Origin: JANXDG01 sp964561135 | GTDB taxonomy: Bacteria > Elusimicrobiota > Endomicrobiia > DTEH01 | Assembly: GCA_964561135.1 (NCBI GenBank) | Contig: CAZLOB010000070.1 | Coordinates: forward strand, 1-64,000 | Reading direction: 5' to 3' | Length of the DNA: 64,000 nucleotides | Shown here: positions 17,626 to 25,154 of the stretch, piece after piece | Position numbering within the stretch: position 1 is the stretch's first letter | How the letters are laid out: every line of letters starts with the position of its first letter | Notes under the pieces: model-generated | The model's input: the letters and a program-made list of their open reading frames with translations, nothing else | Database searches by the model: none | Told to the model about the DNA's origin: nothing | Position numbers and translations under genes: made by a program

Positions 17626-19845
17626 ATGGTTGTAATATTATTCTTAATTTCAATTTTTTGTTTTCAAAACTTATTCTGTGTAGAATTCAAACTTAATTCT
17701 TCAACACATACAACAGAAAAATTTTTGTCTGAAGAAGAACAAACATTAGAAGAATTATATGAAGAAATTGATAAAATAGAAGAAGAAACAGTTAGTGTTT
17801 ATTTTCAAGAAGAGATACATTTATATCAAGAAGATGAAGGTTTTTTAGAATCATTACAGCAAAACCCGTTGGATTTGAACACTGCAACTTATCTTCAACT
17901 TAAATCTCTTCCTGGTATAACTGATGAGTTAGCACGGAAAATTGTCCGTTATAGAAGGTTAAATCCGTTTAAATCAAAATCTGAACTTAAAAAAATTGTT
18001 GATGCAGAGGTTTATAATAAAATATCACCTTTTGTTATTGTAGATAAAGTAAAAAAAGCAGCACAACTTAACGGACAAGTAAGAATAAGATTTTATCCTG
18101 AAGAAAAGACAGAAATTAAAACATATTATCAACCTAAAGAAAAGTTTGAACAACCATATTATTTTTACAATAGGACACAACTTTCTTATGGTGATAAACT
18201 TTCGTTAGGATATGTTTTTTTACATAAACCTAATGAAAACGTCCCTTCTTTAGAAAGTTTCAGTTATCTACTTCGTAAATGGTGGGTAAGGTTAAACTCA
18301 ATAGGTCTGTTCGATAAAATAATTTTTGGTAATTACAAAGCAGGGTTTGGTTATGGTATGGTGTTTCACGAGAACGCTGCTGTATCAAATTTAGTAGGTT
18401 CTGTTAAACCGAAGATGCGTGGGTTAAGAGAAGATAAAAGTACTGCGGATAATGCATATCTTTATGGTTTGGGTTTTGAAAGTAATATAGGTAATCTTGA
18501 ATATTCCATTTTTTATTCGCAGAAAGATTTGATCACAAAAACAACTGTGTTTACAGAAGTTGTTCAAACAGATGAAGAAGAGCAAACAATTGTTTCTTCC
18601 TATACAATTGACGATTTAATTGACATTCGTAACGACTATGTTGAATATGATAAATATTTGTTAGATTATGATGTAAACATAGAAACATCAACAATTAACA
18701 AACTGCCAAAAAGAAAAGTTCAAGAACAACTTGTAGGAATAAATTTTTTGTTCCCAATAGATGTATTTAAAATAGGTTTTTGTGGGTATTATGCAAGATA
18801 TGACAACCCTTTTGATCCTGATAAAACAAAAGTTTCTGGCTATGATCTTGTAGACAAGTATTCAGAACGATGGAGGTATGTTTATCGCGGGGATAACTTA
18901 GTAGTAGGAAGTTTATATTTTGAGTTTCCTTTAGATAAACTTATATTTTTTAGTGAATTAGCACAAAGTAAAGCATATTTTTCACAACAGTCAACTTCTA
19001 CATTTTCTTCACAACTTGGTAGTGGAGTAAACCTGGGTATTCTTTTATTTTTAAGTCGAACAAAGTTTTATTTGTTATACACATATCTTGAACCAACTTT
19101 TTATTCACCATTAGGTATACCAATAAAAATTTATGATTATCCTAACAGTCAACGAGGTATAAAAATTGGTAATAGTTATAAATTCAAAAATGGTGAGATA
19201 AACTTTTCATATGGTACAGCTGAATTATTTAAAGGTATCTGGAGTGGACATTGGAGTTCTGAACAACCACGGTTCCCATCAAGATATAACGAAATTTTTT
19301 TTGAAACAAAATATAAAGTTTTTAAAGATATTGAACTTTATTTCAGAACAATAGATGATTTAAGAGAAAGATACATAGACTTAAAAACTTATGGTCTTTC
19401 ATTAGAACAGCAACTTGTTCAAACACAACAGTTAAGGATAAAAAATAGGTATCAAGTGTCAACAAGTATATTAAAAGACACAATATTAAAGATAAGATAT
19501 GACCATCAATGGCAAAAGTTTATAGATTACGGAAAATCATATTATGGTGAACAACTTTGTGCTGAACTAAAATATAAATTTTGGGGTTTTACAATAAACA
19601 GCAGATTCTGTATTTTTAATTCTGATGAACAAGTATATTTAAGTTATCTTGAGCCAAAATGGTATAACTTGTATATGTTAGAAACTGAAGAAAATGCTGG
19701 GGGAGATAAATTTTATTTTACTTTTTCATACAAAATTTCAAAAAATAAAATTTTGTGGCTCAGGTATAGATATAAGTTTTATACAACAAAAGTTGTTGAT
19801 CCGACAGATACTGAATTTAGAATACAAATAGATTATGGGTTTTGA
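17626..19845 (+). CDS. Helix-hairpin-helix protein with large outer-membrane barrel domain
   Basis: A 739-residue protein starting three bases after the previous stop. A signal peptide (VVILFLISIFCFQNLFC) and a Glu-rich acidic segment (residues 25-70) precede one ComEA-like HhH unit (about 80-140: LDLNTATYLQLKSLPGITDE, LARKIVRYRRLNPFKSKSEL). A long beta-rich region (150-739) has many alternating aromatic strands and ends FRIQIDYGF, as in outer-membrane barrels. Proteins with an N-terminal HhH and a large barrel are known as uncharacterised ComEA-like proteins in Bacteroidota/Chlorobi relatives. Its domain order is the mirror of its neighbour (HhH first, barrel second). A role in DNA transit is only inferred. 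Confidence 0.7.
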   Translation: MVVILFLISIFCFQNLFCVEFKLNSSTHTTEKFLSEEEQTLEELYEEIDKIEEETVSVYFQEEIHLYQEDEGFLESLQQNPLDLNTATYLQLKSLPGITDELARKIVRYRRLNPFKSKSELKKIVDAEVYNKISPFVIVDKVKKAAQLNGQVRIRFYPEEKTEIKTYYQPKEKFEQPYYFYNRTQLSYGDKLSLGYVFLHKPNENVPSLESFSYLLRKWWVRLNSIGLFDKIIFGNYKAGFGYGMVFHENAAVSNLVGSVKPKMRGLREDKSTADNAYLYGLGFESNIGNLEYSIFYSQKDLITKTTVFTEVVQTDEEEQTIVSSYTIDDLIDIRNDYVEYDKYLLDYDVNIETSTINKLPKRKVQEQLVGINFLFPIDVFKIGFCGYYARYDNPFDPDKTKVSGYDLVDKYSERWRYVYRGDNLVVGSLYFEFPLDKLIFFSELAQSKAYFSQQSTSTFSSQLGSGVNLGILLFLSRTKFYLLYTYLEPTFYSPLGIPIKIYDYPNSQRGIKIGNSYKFKNGEINFSYGTAELFKGIWSGHWSSEQPRFPSRYNEIFFETKYKVFKDIELYFRTIDDLRERYIDLKTYGLSLEQQLVQTQQLRIKNRYQVSTSILKDTILKIRYDHQWQKFIDYGKSYYGEQLCAELKYKFWGFTINSRFCIFNSDEQVYLSYLEPKWYNLYMLETEENAGGDKFYFTFSYKISKNKILWLRYRYKFYTTKVVDPTDTEFRIQIDYGF

Positions 19846-19993
19846 TTTTCTTGTTTTTTTAAAGCTGCGGAGGGGGTGTGCCCAATATAGTAATAATAAG
19901 TTGTGTTTAAACACTTATACTTTATTTTATATTCGGAAAATTGTTTGTAAAATGTCAGAATAAAAATTTTTTAAAAATTTTTTAAAAATTTTG

Positions 19994-20023
19994 TTGACAA
20001 AACACAAAATTTTGTTCTATATA
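19994..20023 (+). promoter_or_regulatory. Sigma70-type promoter of the pilin gene
   Basis: TTGACA (19994-19999) and TATATA (20018-20023) are separated by 18 bases in a very AT-rich setting. The predicted start near 20030 coincides with the base of a hairpin. The rest of the 246-base gap before the pilin (19846-19993) shows only AT-rich sequence and a short G-rich patch near 19870. Confidence 0.65.
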
Positions 20024-20030
20024 TATTATT

Positions 20031-20084
20031 AGGGCAGGGGTGGTTATTTATACATTCCCCAAAACTATGCCCTGAAAGGAGGTG
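20031..20084 (+). promoter_or_regulatory. 5' hairpin and strong ribosome binding site of the pilin mRNA
   Basis: AGGGCA (20031-20036) pairs with TGCCCT (20068-20073), and GGGG (20037-20040) with CCCC (20057-20060), giving a stem right at the predicted mRNA 5' end. It is followed by AGGAGGTG (20077-20084), seven bases before the pilin ATG. A 5' stem of this kind commonly protects abundant mRNAs; that role is inferred. Confidence 0.55.
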
Positions 20085-20091
20085 AATAAAA

Positions 20092-20586
20092 ATGATAAAA
20101 AAATCTAAAGGTTTTACTTTGATAGAATTAATGGTAGTAGTTGTTATACTTGGTATACTTGCGGTAGTTGTTGCGCCGAGAATCCCTGACCTTGTCAAAA
20201 AAGCAAAAGAAGGTGCTACAAAAGGTTCTCTCTCTACACTCAGGTCTACTTTGAACATATATTATAGTGATACTGAAGGATTTTATCCAGCAACTCATTG
20301 GAGTAAGGATGATGCTGCGGATGGATATAAAGATGTTAGTAATGTTCTTCACGAATCTTTAGTGCCAAAATATATAAAAGCAATACCTATGGTTAAATTA
20401 CCTACTGCTCATAAGGACGATTCTGATAGAGTAATTGTATACAAAAATCTTCCTTCAACTCTTACAGATGAAGATTTGGGCTATGGTTGGGGATATGGTT
20501 CCGTATATGGGACTGAGACATATGGAAATATAATTGTTAACTGTATACATACAGATACTAGTGAGAAATATTGGTATGAATATTGA
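20092..20586 (+). CDS. Type IV pilin / major pseudopilin
   Basis: A 164-residue prepilin. The leader MIKKSKG is followed by the cleavage site G|F and the class III signal FTLIELMVVVVILGILAVVV, with Glu at mature position 5, then a polar helix and a globular domain with a Gly/Tyr-rich segment (GYGWGYGSVYGTETYG) and the end CIHTDTSEKYWYEY. It resembles GspG/PilA-like pseudopilins of uncultured phyla. The perfect Shine-Dalgarno sequence, its own promoter and a terminator right after it indicate strong separate expression. The prepilin peptidase gene follows. Whether it builds a type IV pilus, a type II secretion pseudopilus or a competence pilus cannot be decided without its assembly ATPase, which is not in this window. 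Confidence 0.9.
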   Translation: MIKKSKGFTLIELMVVVVILGILAVVVAPRIPDLVKKAKEGATKGSLSTLRSTLNIYYSDTEGFYPATHWSKDDAADGYKDVSNVLHESLVPKYIKAIPMVKLPTAHKDDSDRVIVYKNLPSTLTDEDLGYGWGYGSVYGTETYGNIIVNCIHTDTSEKYWYEY

Positions 20587-20595
20587 TCATTTAAG

Positions 20596-20638
20596 ATAGG
20601 CAGCTTGGTGGTTAGCCAGGCTCCCTATTCTCGTTTTT
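20596..20638 (+). terminator. Intrinsic terminator after the pilin gene
   Basis: ATAGG (20596-20600) with CCTAT (20624-20628), and AGCTTGG (20602-20608) with CCAGGCT (20616-20622), form one stem interrupted by a C-C mismatch. TCTCG and then TTTTT (20634-20638) follow. It would separate pilin mRNA from the prepilin peptidase gene, with possible readthrough. Confidence 0.65.
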
Positions 20639-20655
20639 ATTAATAAAAAAAATAA

Positions 20656-21417
20656 ATGTTTTTATTCTTAGTATTTATATTAGGTCTTATCTTTGGTAGT
20701 TTTGCAAATGTTTTAATTTATAGGATACCGCGCAAAATTTCTATCCTTTATCCAAATTCGTTTTGTCCACATTGTGGCTCATCTATAGTTTGGTATGATA
20801 ATATACCACTATTAAGCTATATTTTTCTTTCTGGTAGATGTAGGATTTGTAATAAAAAAATTTCTTTACAATATCCCATTGTTGAACTTTTATGTGCAAT
20901 TTTATCTGTGTTTGCATATTTGAAATTTGGTATTGATAAAATGTGGATTTTTTTTAATTTATTTTTTATTCTTTTGGTTATAAGTGTTATTGATATTCAA
21001 ACTACAGAGATACCTAATGTATTATCTTTTTATCTAATAATTTCTGGAATATTTTTTTCAATTTTTAATCCAGCCTTAGGTAAAAAAGTTTTGATAGGAG
21101 ATACTATGTATATAAGATTAGTAAACTCGTTGATAGGTGGAATCTTTGGATTTGTAATTTTTTTCTCAATACAACTTTTAGGAGACAAAATTTTTAAGAG
21201 ACCTATTTTAGGTGGTGGCGATGTAAAACTTTTAAGTGGTATTGGTACATATTTAGGTGTTCAATCGTTGTTGAAAATTATATTTTTTTCATCGTTAGTA
21301 GGGACAATTTATGTGTTTATTTTAAGCATTGTAAAGAAAAGAAAACTTTTTGGCGAGTACATCCAGTTTGCACCGTTTATTTCTATTGGTTGTCTAATAT
21401 ATGTATTCTTACTTTAA
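20656..21417 (+). CDS. pilD: Prepilin peptidase / N-methyltransferase
   Basis: A 253-residue inner-membrane aspartic peptidase that cleaves the G|F site of type IV prepilins and methylates the new N-terminus. The N-terminal domain has GSFANVLIYRIPR and two zinc-type pairs (CPHCG near residue 33, CRICNKK near 58). The membrane peptidase domain has the two catalytic Asp regions, DIQTTEIPN (about 115) and GGGDVKLLSGIG (about 190). Seven to eight hydrophobic segments are visible. It sits directly after a pilin gene, its obvious substrate. Its 3' end overlaps the convergent lipoprotein gene by 35 bases. Confidence 0.93.
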   Translation: MFLFLVFILGLIFGSFANVLIYRIPRKISILYPNSFCPHCGSSIVWYDNIPLLSYIFLSGRCRICNKKISLQYPIVELLCAILSVFAYLKFGIDKMWIFFNLFFILLVISVIDIQTTEIPNVLSFYLIISGIFFSIFNPALGKKVLIGDTMYIRLVNSLIGGIFGFVIFFSIQLLGDKIFKRPILGGGDVKLLSGIGTYLGVQSLLKIIFFSSLVGTIYVFILSIVKKRKLFGEYIQFAPFISIGCLIYVFLL

Positions 21418-21967
21418 ATTTTTGTTTTAAAGGTTTTAAAAATTTGTAATGTAGAGGAGTAAGACCGTCTAGAAACAAACTTTCTTCCAATGGTAAAAGG
21501 TCACAACCAACACATTTGTTTGTAGTATAACTTCTTTCTAAAACAAAGTTGTCATATATTGGTGACCCCCAAAAAATTGTTTGATAAGAATTAAAATTTT
21601 TTATTTTTAAAACTTTATCTAAACTTACCCATTCAGTCCCAGTATAAATTTCTATTTTTAATTTTGGAGAAAATTTCTTTGTATAAATTTTATCCCATAA
21701 TTGCCAATCTATCATTGCAAATGCTGTCTGTAGTTCTCTAAGCGAAGATGAAGTTGTGAACACACAAAAATCTTTTAGCCATGGGTAACCATTAAAATAA
21801 AATAGAAAATATTTTTCTTTCAACGAAAAGTTTGGCATTGCATCAAATATAATAAATCTGTTTTCTTTTGAGACATAAATTGTTGGGAAGATATTTTTTT
21901 GTTTTTGTTTACAGTTTGAAAGAAAAACACAAGGTAAGCTTAAAAAAATAATTATTAGTTTTTTCAT
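21383..21967 (-). CDS. YdjY-like lipoprotein
   Basis: A 194-residue protein on the - strand, the only convincing protein gene on that strand. The N-terminus KKLIIIFLSLPCVFLSNC is a lipoprotein signal with lipobox LSNC. The segment VSKENRFIIFDAMPNFSLK and then DFCVFTTSSSLRELQTAFAM, ending in IDW, resembles the YdjY family, periplasmic proteins of unknown function sometimes found near electron-transfer genes. A CVGC pair occurs near residue 150. The gene converges on and overlaps pilD, and its start is divergent from the O-antigen ligase gene with almost no space, so both promoters must lie inside neighbouring coding sequence. The YdjY assignment is moderate. Confidence 0.65.
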   Translation of the reverse strand: MKKLIIIFLSLPCVFLSNCKQKQKNIFPTIYVSKENRFIIFDAMPNFSLKEKYFLFYFNGYPWLKDFCVFTTSSSLRELQTAFAMIDWQLWDKIYTKKFSPKLKIEIYTGTEWVSLDKVLKIKNFNSYQTIFWGSPIYDNFVLERSYTTNKCVGCDLLPLEESLFLDGLTPLHYKFLKPLKQKFKVRIHILDNQ

Positions 21968-22035
21968 TTTTGATAAATATAATTTTGTCTTTAACAGTTG
22001 TTTTTAGATACAAAATTTTATTATTAAGTTCAACT

Positions 22036-23880
22036 ATGGTGAGTGAAACGTATCAAAAGATTTTTGTATGTTTACTTTGTATTTTTTTTGTTTTAGTTCC
22101 TTTATTGCCAGATGTACAAATTTCTCGTCCAAAGTTGTTGTGTATAGAATTGATAAGTTTTCTTTCATTGTGTATGTACTTTATTTTTGTGATATTTGAG
22201 AATAAGGTTTTATATCCTAAAAACAAGGTTTTTGTTTTAGCTTTTGTATTTTTGGTATATATTTTGTTAAGATATTTCTTTTTTTCAGATAGAACTGTTG
22301 CATATAACGAAATAAAAAGGTGGGTATTAAGCTTTTGGTTGTTATATTTGATAAGCGTTATTGGGGAAAGAAATTACAAAATTTTGATAACTTTTTATAT
22401 TATTGGAAGTTTTTTATCAGTGTTATATGGTTTGTTGCAACATACAGGCGGAGTATATAGGATACAAGTACCAAAGTTTGACCGTGTGATGAGCATGTTT
22501 GGCAATCCAATATTTTTTGCAGTACATATAATAAATTTTTTACCAATAGTTTTTGGTAGAATATTGGTAGAAAAAAATTTTTTTATCAAAACGACATACT
22601 TTATAATTTTTGTTATTTCACTAATAACTCTTTATTATACAAAAACACGTGCTGCGTTTATTGGTTTGTTTGTTTCTATCGCGATGTTTATTTACTTAAT
22701 GTTAACACGAAAACAGAAAGTTAAGTATTTACTTTCTTTGTTTTTTTTATTTTTTATATTTGTTTTTGTAACAAAAAATATTTGGTTAAGACAACAAGCA
22801 CACATTTTAATCTGGCGTGATAGTATAAAGATGTGGTTGTCAGAACCATTTTTTGGTGTAGGTCTTGGTAAGTTTCATATAGAATTTGTTAATTTTGCGT
22901 CAGAAGAATTAAGAAAAATATGGCCTCAGAGACAATGTATCATTAACGATGCACATAATGAATATATCCAACTACTTGTTGAGAATGGTGTTTTTGGATT
23001 TATAATTTTTTTGTTGTTTTTATTTTATTTTTTTAAATTTGTGGTTAAATTTGTTAAAGAAACAACTAATTTTGAACTTAAGATAATAACTTGTTCTTTG
23101 TTATGTGGAGCAGTAGCTGTTTTGGTACAAAACTTTTTTAGTGTTGATTTACGCTTTATTATTTCTAATGTATATCTGTTTATAACATTGGGATTTATTT
23201 TTGGTTATACTTCTGAAGTTAAACAGAAAGAATTAATATTTAATTCTTTAGTGTTGAAAACTTTTAGTTTAATAATATCTCTTTTTGTTTTAGGCATTAT
23301 TTCGTTTTCGTTAAAACAGAAGACATTAAGTTTTTTAAGTTTGTTACATTTTACCAAAAACGGAATCAAATTTAGAATTGATGATACAGGAGGAGGATTG
23401 TTACAACAAATTTTACGACCATATCTTGCTTATTATAAGTTGAAACAAGAAAAAGATTTTTTTGATGAAAAAATATTAGATGCTTTAAACACTATAAAAG
23501 AACTTGAAGAACTTAAACAAAAATATCCTAATAAATCCATAATTTATGAAAAGTTAGCTTGGGTTTATGCTAAAGAAAGAAATTTTCAAAAAGCAGTAGA
23601 GAATTACTTAATAGCAATAAAACTTAATCCTAATTCGTATTCAGCATATAACAACCTTGGTAACATAATGTTCCTTACAGGAAATAGACAAAAAGCAGTT
23701 GAGTTTTATAAAAAATCTATTGAAATTAACCCAAACCAAATTGATTCAAGGTTAAACTTAGGAATTCTATATTATTATGAAGGAGAATTAAATCTTGCTG
23801 CTGAACAGTTTAAAAAGGTTTTAGAGCTTGATCCAAATAATGAAAAAGCTATAGTTTATCTTAAGAAAATGAGAGAATAA
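22036..23880 (+). CDS. O-antigen ligase/polymerase-family membrane protein with C-terminal TPR repeats
   Basis: A 614-residue protein from ATG 22036 (an in-frame TTG at 21970 is possible but abuts the divergent gene). About eleven hydrophobic segments cover residues 8-440. The Wzy_C signature TRAAFIGLFVS and the periplasmic loop DAHNEYIQLLVENGVFGFII identify the WaaL/Wzy superfamily, which ligates or polymerises lipid-linked glycans at the periplasmic face. Residues about 505-614 carry three TPR units (AVENYLIAIKLNPNSYSAYN, AVEFYKKSIEINPNQIDSRL). TPR-tailed ligase-like proteins are common in uncultured bacteria; some may glycosylate proteins, including pilins, so the nearby pilin is a candidate substrate (inference). 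Confidence 0.8.
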   Translation: MVSETYQKIFVCLLCIFFVLVPLLPDVQISRPKLLCIELISFLSLCMYFIFVIFENKVLYPKNKVFVLAFVFLVYILLRYFFFSDRTVAYNEIKRWVLSFWLLYLISVIGERNYKILITFYIIGSFLSVLYGLLQHTGGVYRIQVPKFDRVMSMFGNPIFFAVHIINFLPIVFGRILVEKNFFIKTTYFIIFVISLITLYYTKTRAAFIGLFVSIAMFIYLMLTRKQKVKYLLSLFFLFFIFVFVTKNIWLRQQAHILIWRDSIKMWLSEPFFGVGLGKFHIEFVNFASEELRKIWPQRQCIINDAHNEYIQLLVENGVFGFIIFLLFLFYFFKFVVKFVKETTNFELKIITCSLLCGAVAVLVQNFFSVDLRFIISNVYLFITLGFIFGYTSEVKQKELIFNSLVLKTFSLIISLFVLGIISFSLKQKTLSFLSLLHFTKNGIKFRIDDTGGGLLQQILRPYLAYYKLKQEKDFFDEKILDALNTIKELEELKQKYPNKSIIYEKLAWVYAKERNFQKAVENYLIAIKLNPNSYSAYNNLGNIMFLTGNRQKAVEFYKKSIEINPNQIDSRLNLGILYYYEGELNLAAEQFKKVLELDPNNEKAIVYLKKMRE

Positions 23881-23917
23881 CAATTTTGAATGTATTAAAT
23901 ATAACCAAAATTTGCAT

Positions 23918-25099
23918 ATGAAACAAGAAAGTTTATGTCAACATTTTGGTATCTGTGGAGGATGTCAATCACAAGATATAGATTATAATCTACAGGTTTT
24001 CCAAAAACAAAAATTTATAGAAGAAAAATTTAAAGATTTTGAAATTGTTGAACTTTGTCAAATAATTCCTTCACCACAAATATGGTATTATAGAAACAAA
24101 ATGGAATTTGTTGTTGGTAAAGAAAAAACAGGTAAGATTGTTTGCGGATTACGAGAGAAAGGAAAGTTCTATAAAATTGTTGACCTTGCTGAATGTAAAA
24201 TAAGTTTTGAAAAAACATCACAGATACTTAACATTTTTAAAAATTGGGTCAAAGAGTGTTCATTTGAACCATATAATCTTATAACTCACAAAGGTAAAGT
24301 AAGGTACCTTGTTGTAAAAGAAGCAAAAACAAATAACAAAATTTTGTTAAATCTTATAGTTACAGGAACAAAATATCAAATTGAACATAATGAATACAAC
24401 TTTTATACATCTTTTGTTGAAGAATTTAAAAAAATACCAAATGTTGCTTCAATATATTTGTCAATAAACAACAAGTTGTCTGACAATGCCGTTGCTGAAG
24501 AAATTTTACATTTATACGGTGAAAAATACATAGTTGAAGAGATAAATGGAGTTTTATATAAAGTATATCCACAAACTTTTTTACAAACAAATACGAAATG
24601 TTGTGAGTTGTTATACAAAGTTGTTTTAGACGAAGTTGAAGAAGGTAATGTTTTAGACATTTATTGTGGGAGTGGGGGGCTTGCTTTACAAATTGTTAAA
24701 CATAAATCATATGTAGATAAAATAATAGGAGTAGATTCCTCTAAAGAAAACATTGATACTGCAAATGAAAACTGCAAAATAAATAACTGTACTGACAATA
24801 TAGAGTTTGTATGTTCAACTGCAGAAGAATTTATACAAAAATTGTGGAAGTCAAAATTTTTGACAAACCTTTCAACTGTTATTGTAGACCCGCCAAGACC
24901 AGGTTTGAGTAAAAGAGTAAAATCAATACTTTTAGATTTGTCTGTGAACAAAATAATTTATGTTTCTTGTAATCCTAATACACTTTATGAAGATTTGAAA
25001 ATTCTTCTTAAATTTTATAAAATAAAAAGATTAGTACCTATTGATATGTTCCCTCATACACCACATGTGGAATTAATTTGTGTATTAGAACACAGATAG
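23918..25099 (+). CDS. rlmD: 23S rRNA (uracil-5-)-methyltransferase, RlmD/RumA family
   Basis: A 393-residue SAM-dependent methyltransferase that makes 5-methyluridine in 23S rRNA (or tRNA in TrmA-like members). I chose ATG 23918 over TTG 23912. The N-terminus goes straight into the 4Fe-4S cysteines C7, C13, C16 (CQHFGICGGC) with the fourth in DLAECK near 93; the usual N-terminal TRAM domain is absent. The SAM domain has LDIYCGSGGLALQI (about 245), IVDPPRPGLSK (about 325) and the catalytic YVSCNP. It stands alone between the ligase and the helicase gene. Which uridine it modifies cannot be told. Confidence 0.88.
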   Translation: MKQESLCQHFGICGGCQSQDIDYNLQVFQKQKFIEEKFKDFEIVELCQIIPSPQIWYYRNKMEFVVGKEKTGKIVCGLREKGKFYKIVDLAECKISFEKTSQILNIFKNWVKECSFEPYNLITHKGKVRYLVVKEAKTNNKILLNLIVTGTKYQIEHNEYNFYTSFVEEFKKIPNVASIYLSINNKLSDNAVAEEILHLYGEKYIVEEINGVLYKVYPQTFLQTNTKCCELLYKVVLDEVEEGNVLDIYCGSGGLALQIVKHKSYVDKIIGVDSSKENIDTANENCKINNCTDNIEFVCSTAEEFIQKLWKSKFLTNLSTVIVDPPRPGLSKRVKSILLDLSVNKIIYVSCNPNTLYEDLKILLKFYKIKRLVPIDMFPHTPHVELICVLEHR

Positions 25100-25108
25100 T
25101 AGAAAAAA

Positions 25109-25154
25109 TGTGAAAAAGTAAGAAAGTTAAAAGTTGAAAGTTGAAGGTTGAAAA
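25109..25154 (+). repeat. AAAGTT-type heptamer repeat tract
   Basis: The spacer before the helicase gene is made of degenerate seven-base units (GTGAAAAAGT, AAGTTAA, AAGTTGAAAG, TTGAAGG), related to the tracts after 11105 and at 15990. It places GGTTG just before the helicase ATG, so the repeat may contribute to its ribosome binding site. Confidence 0.45.
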
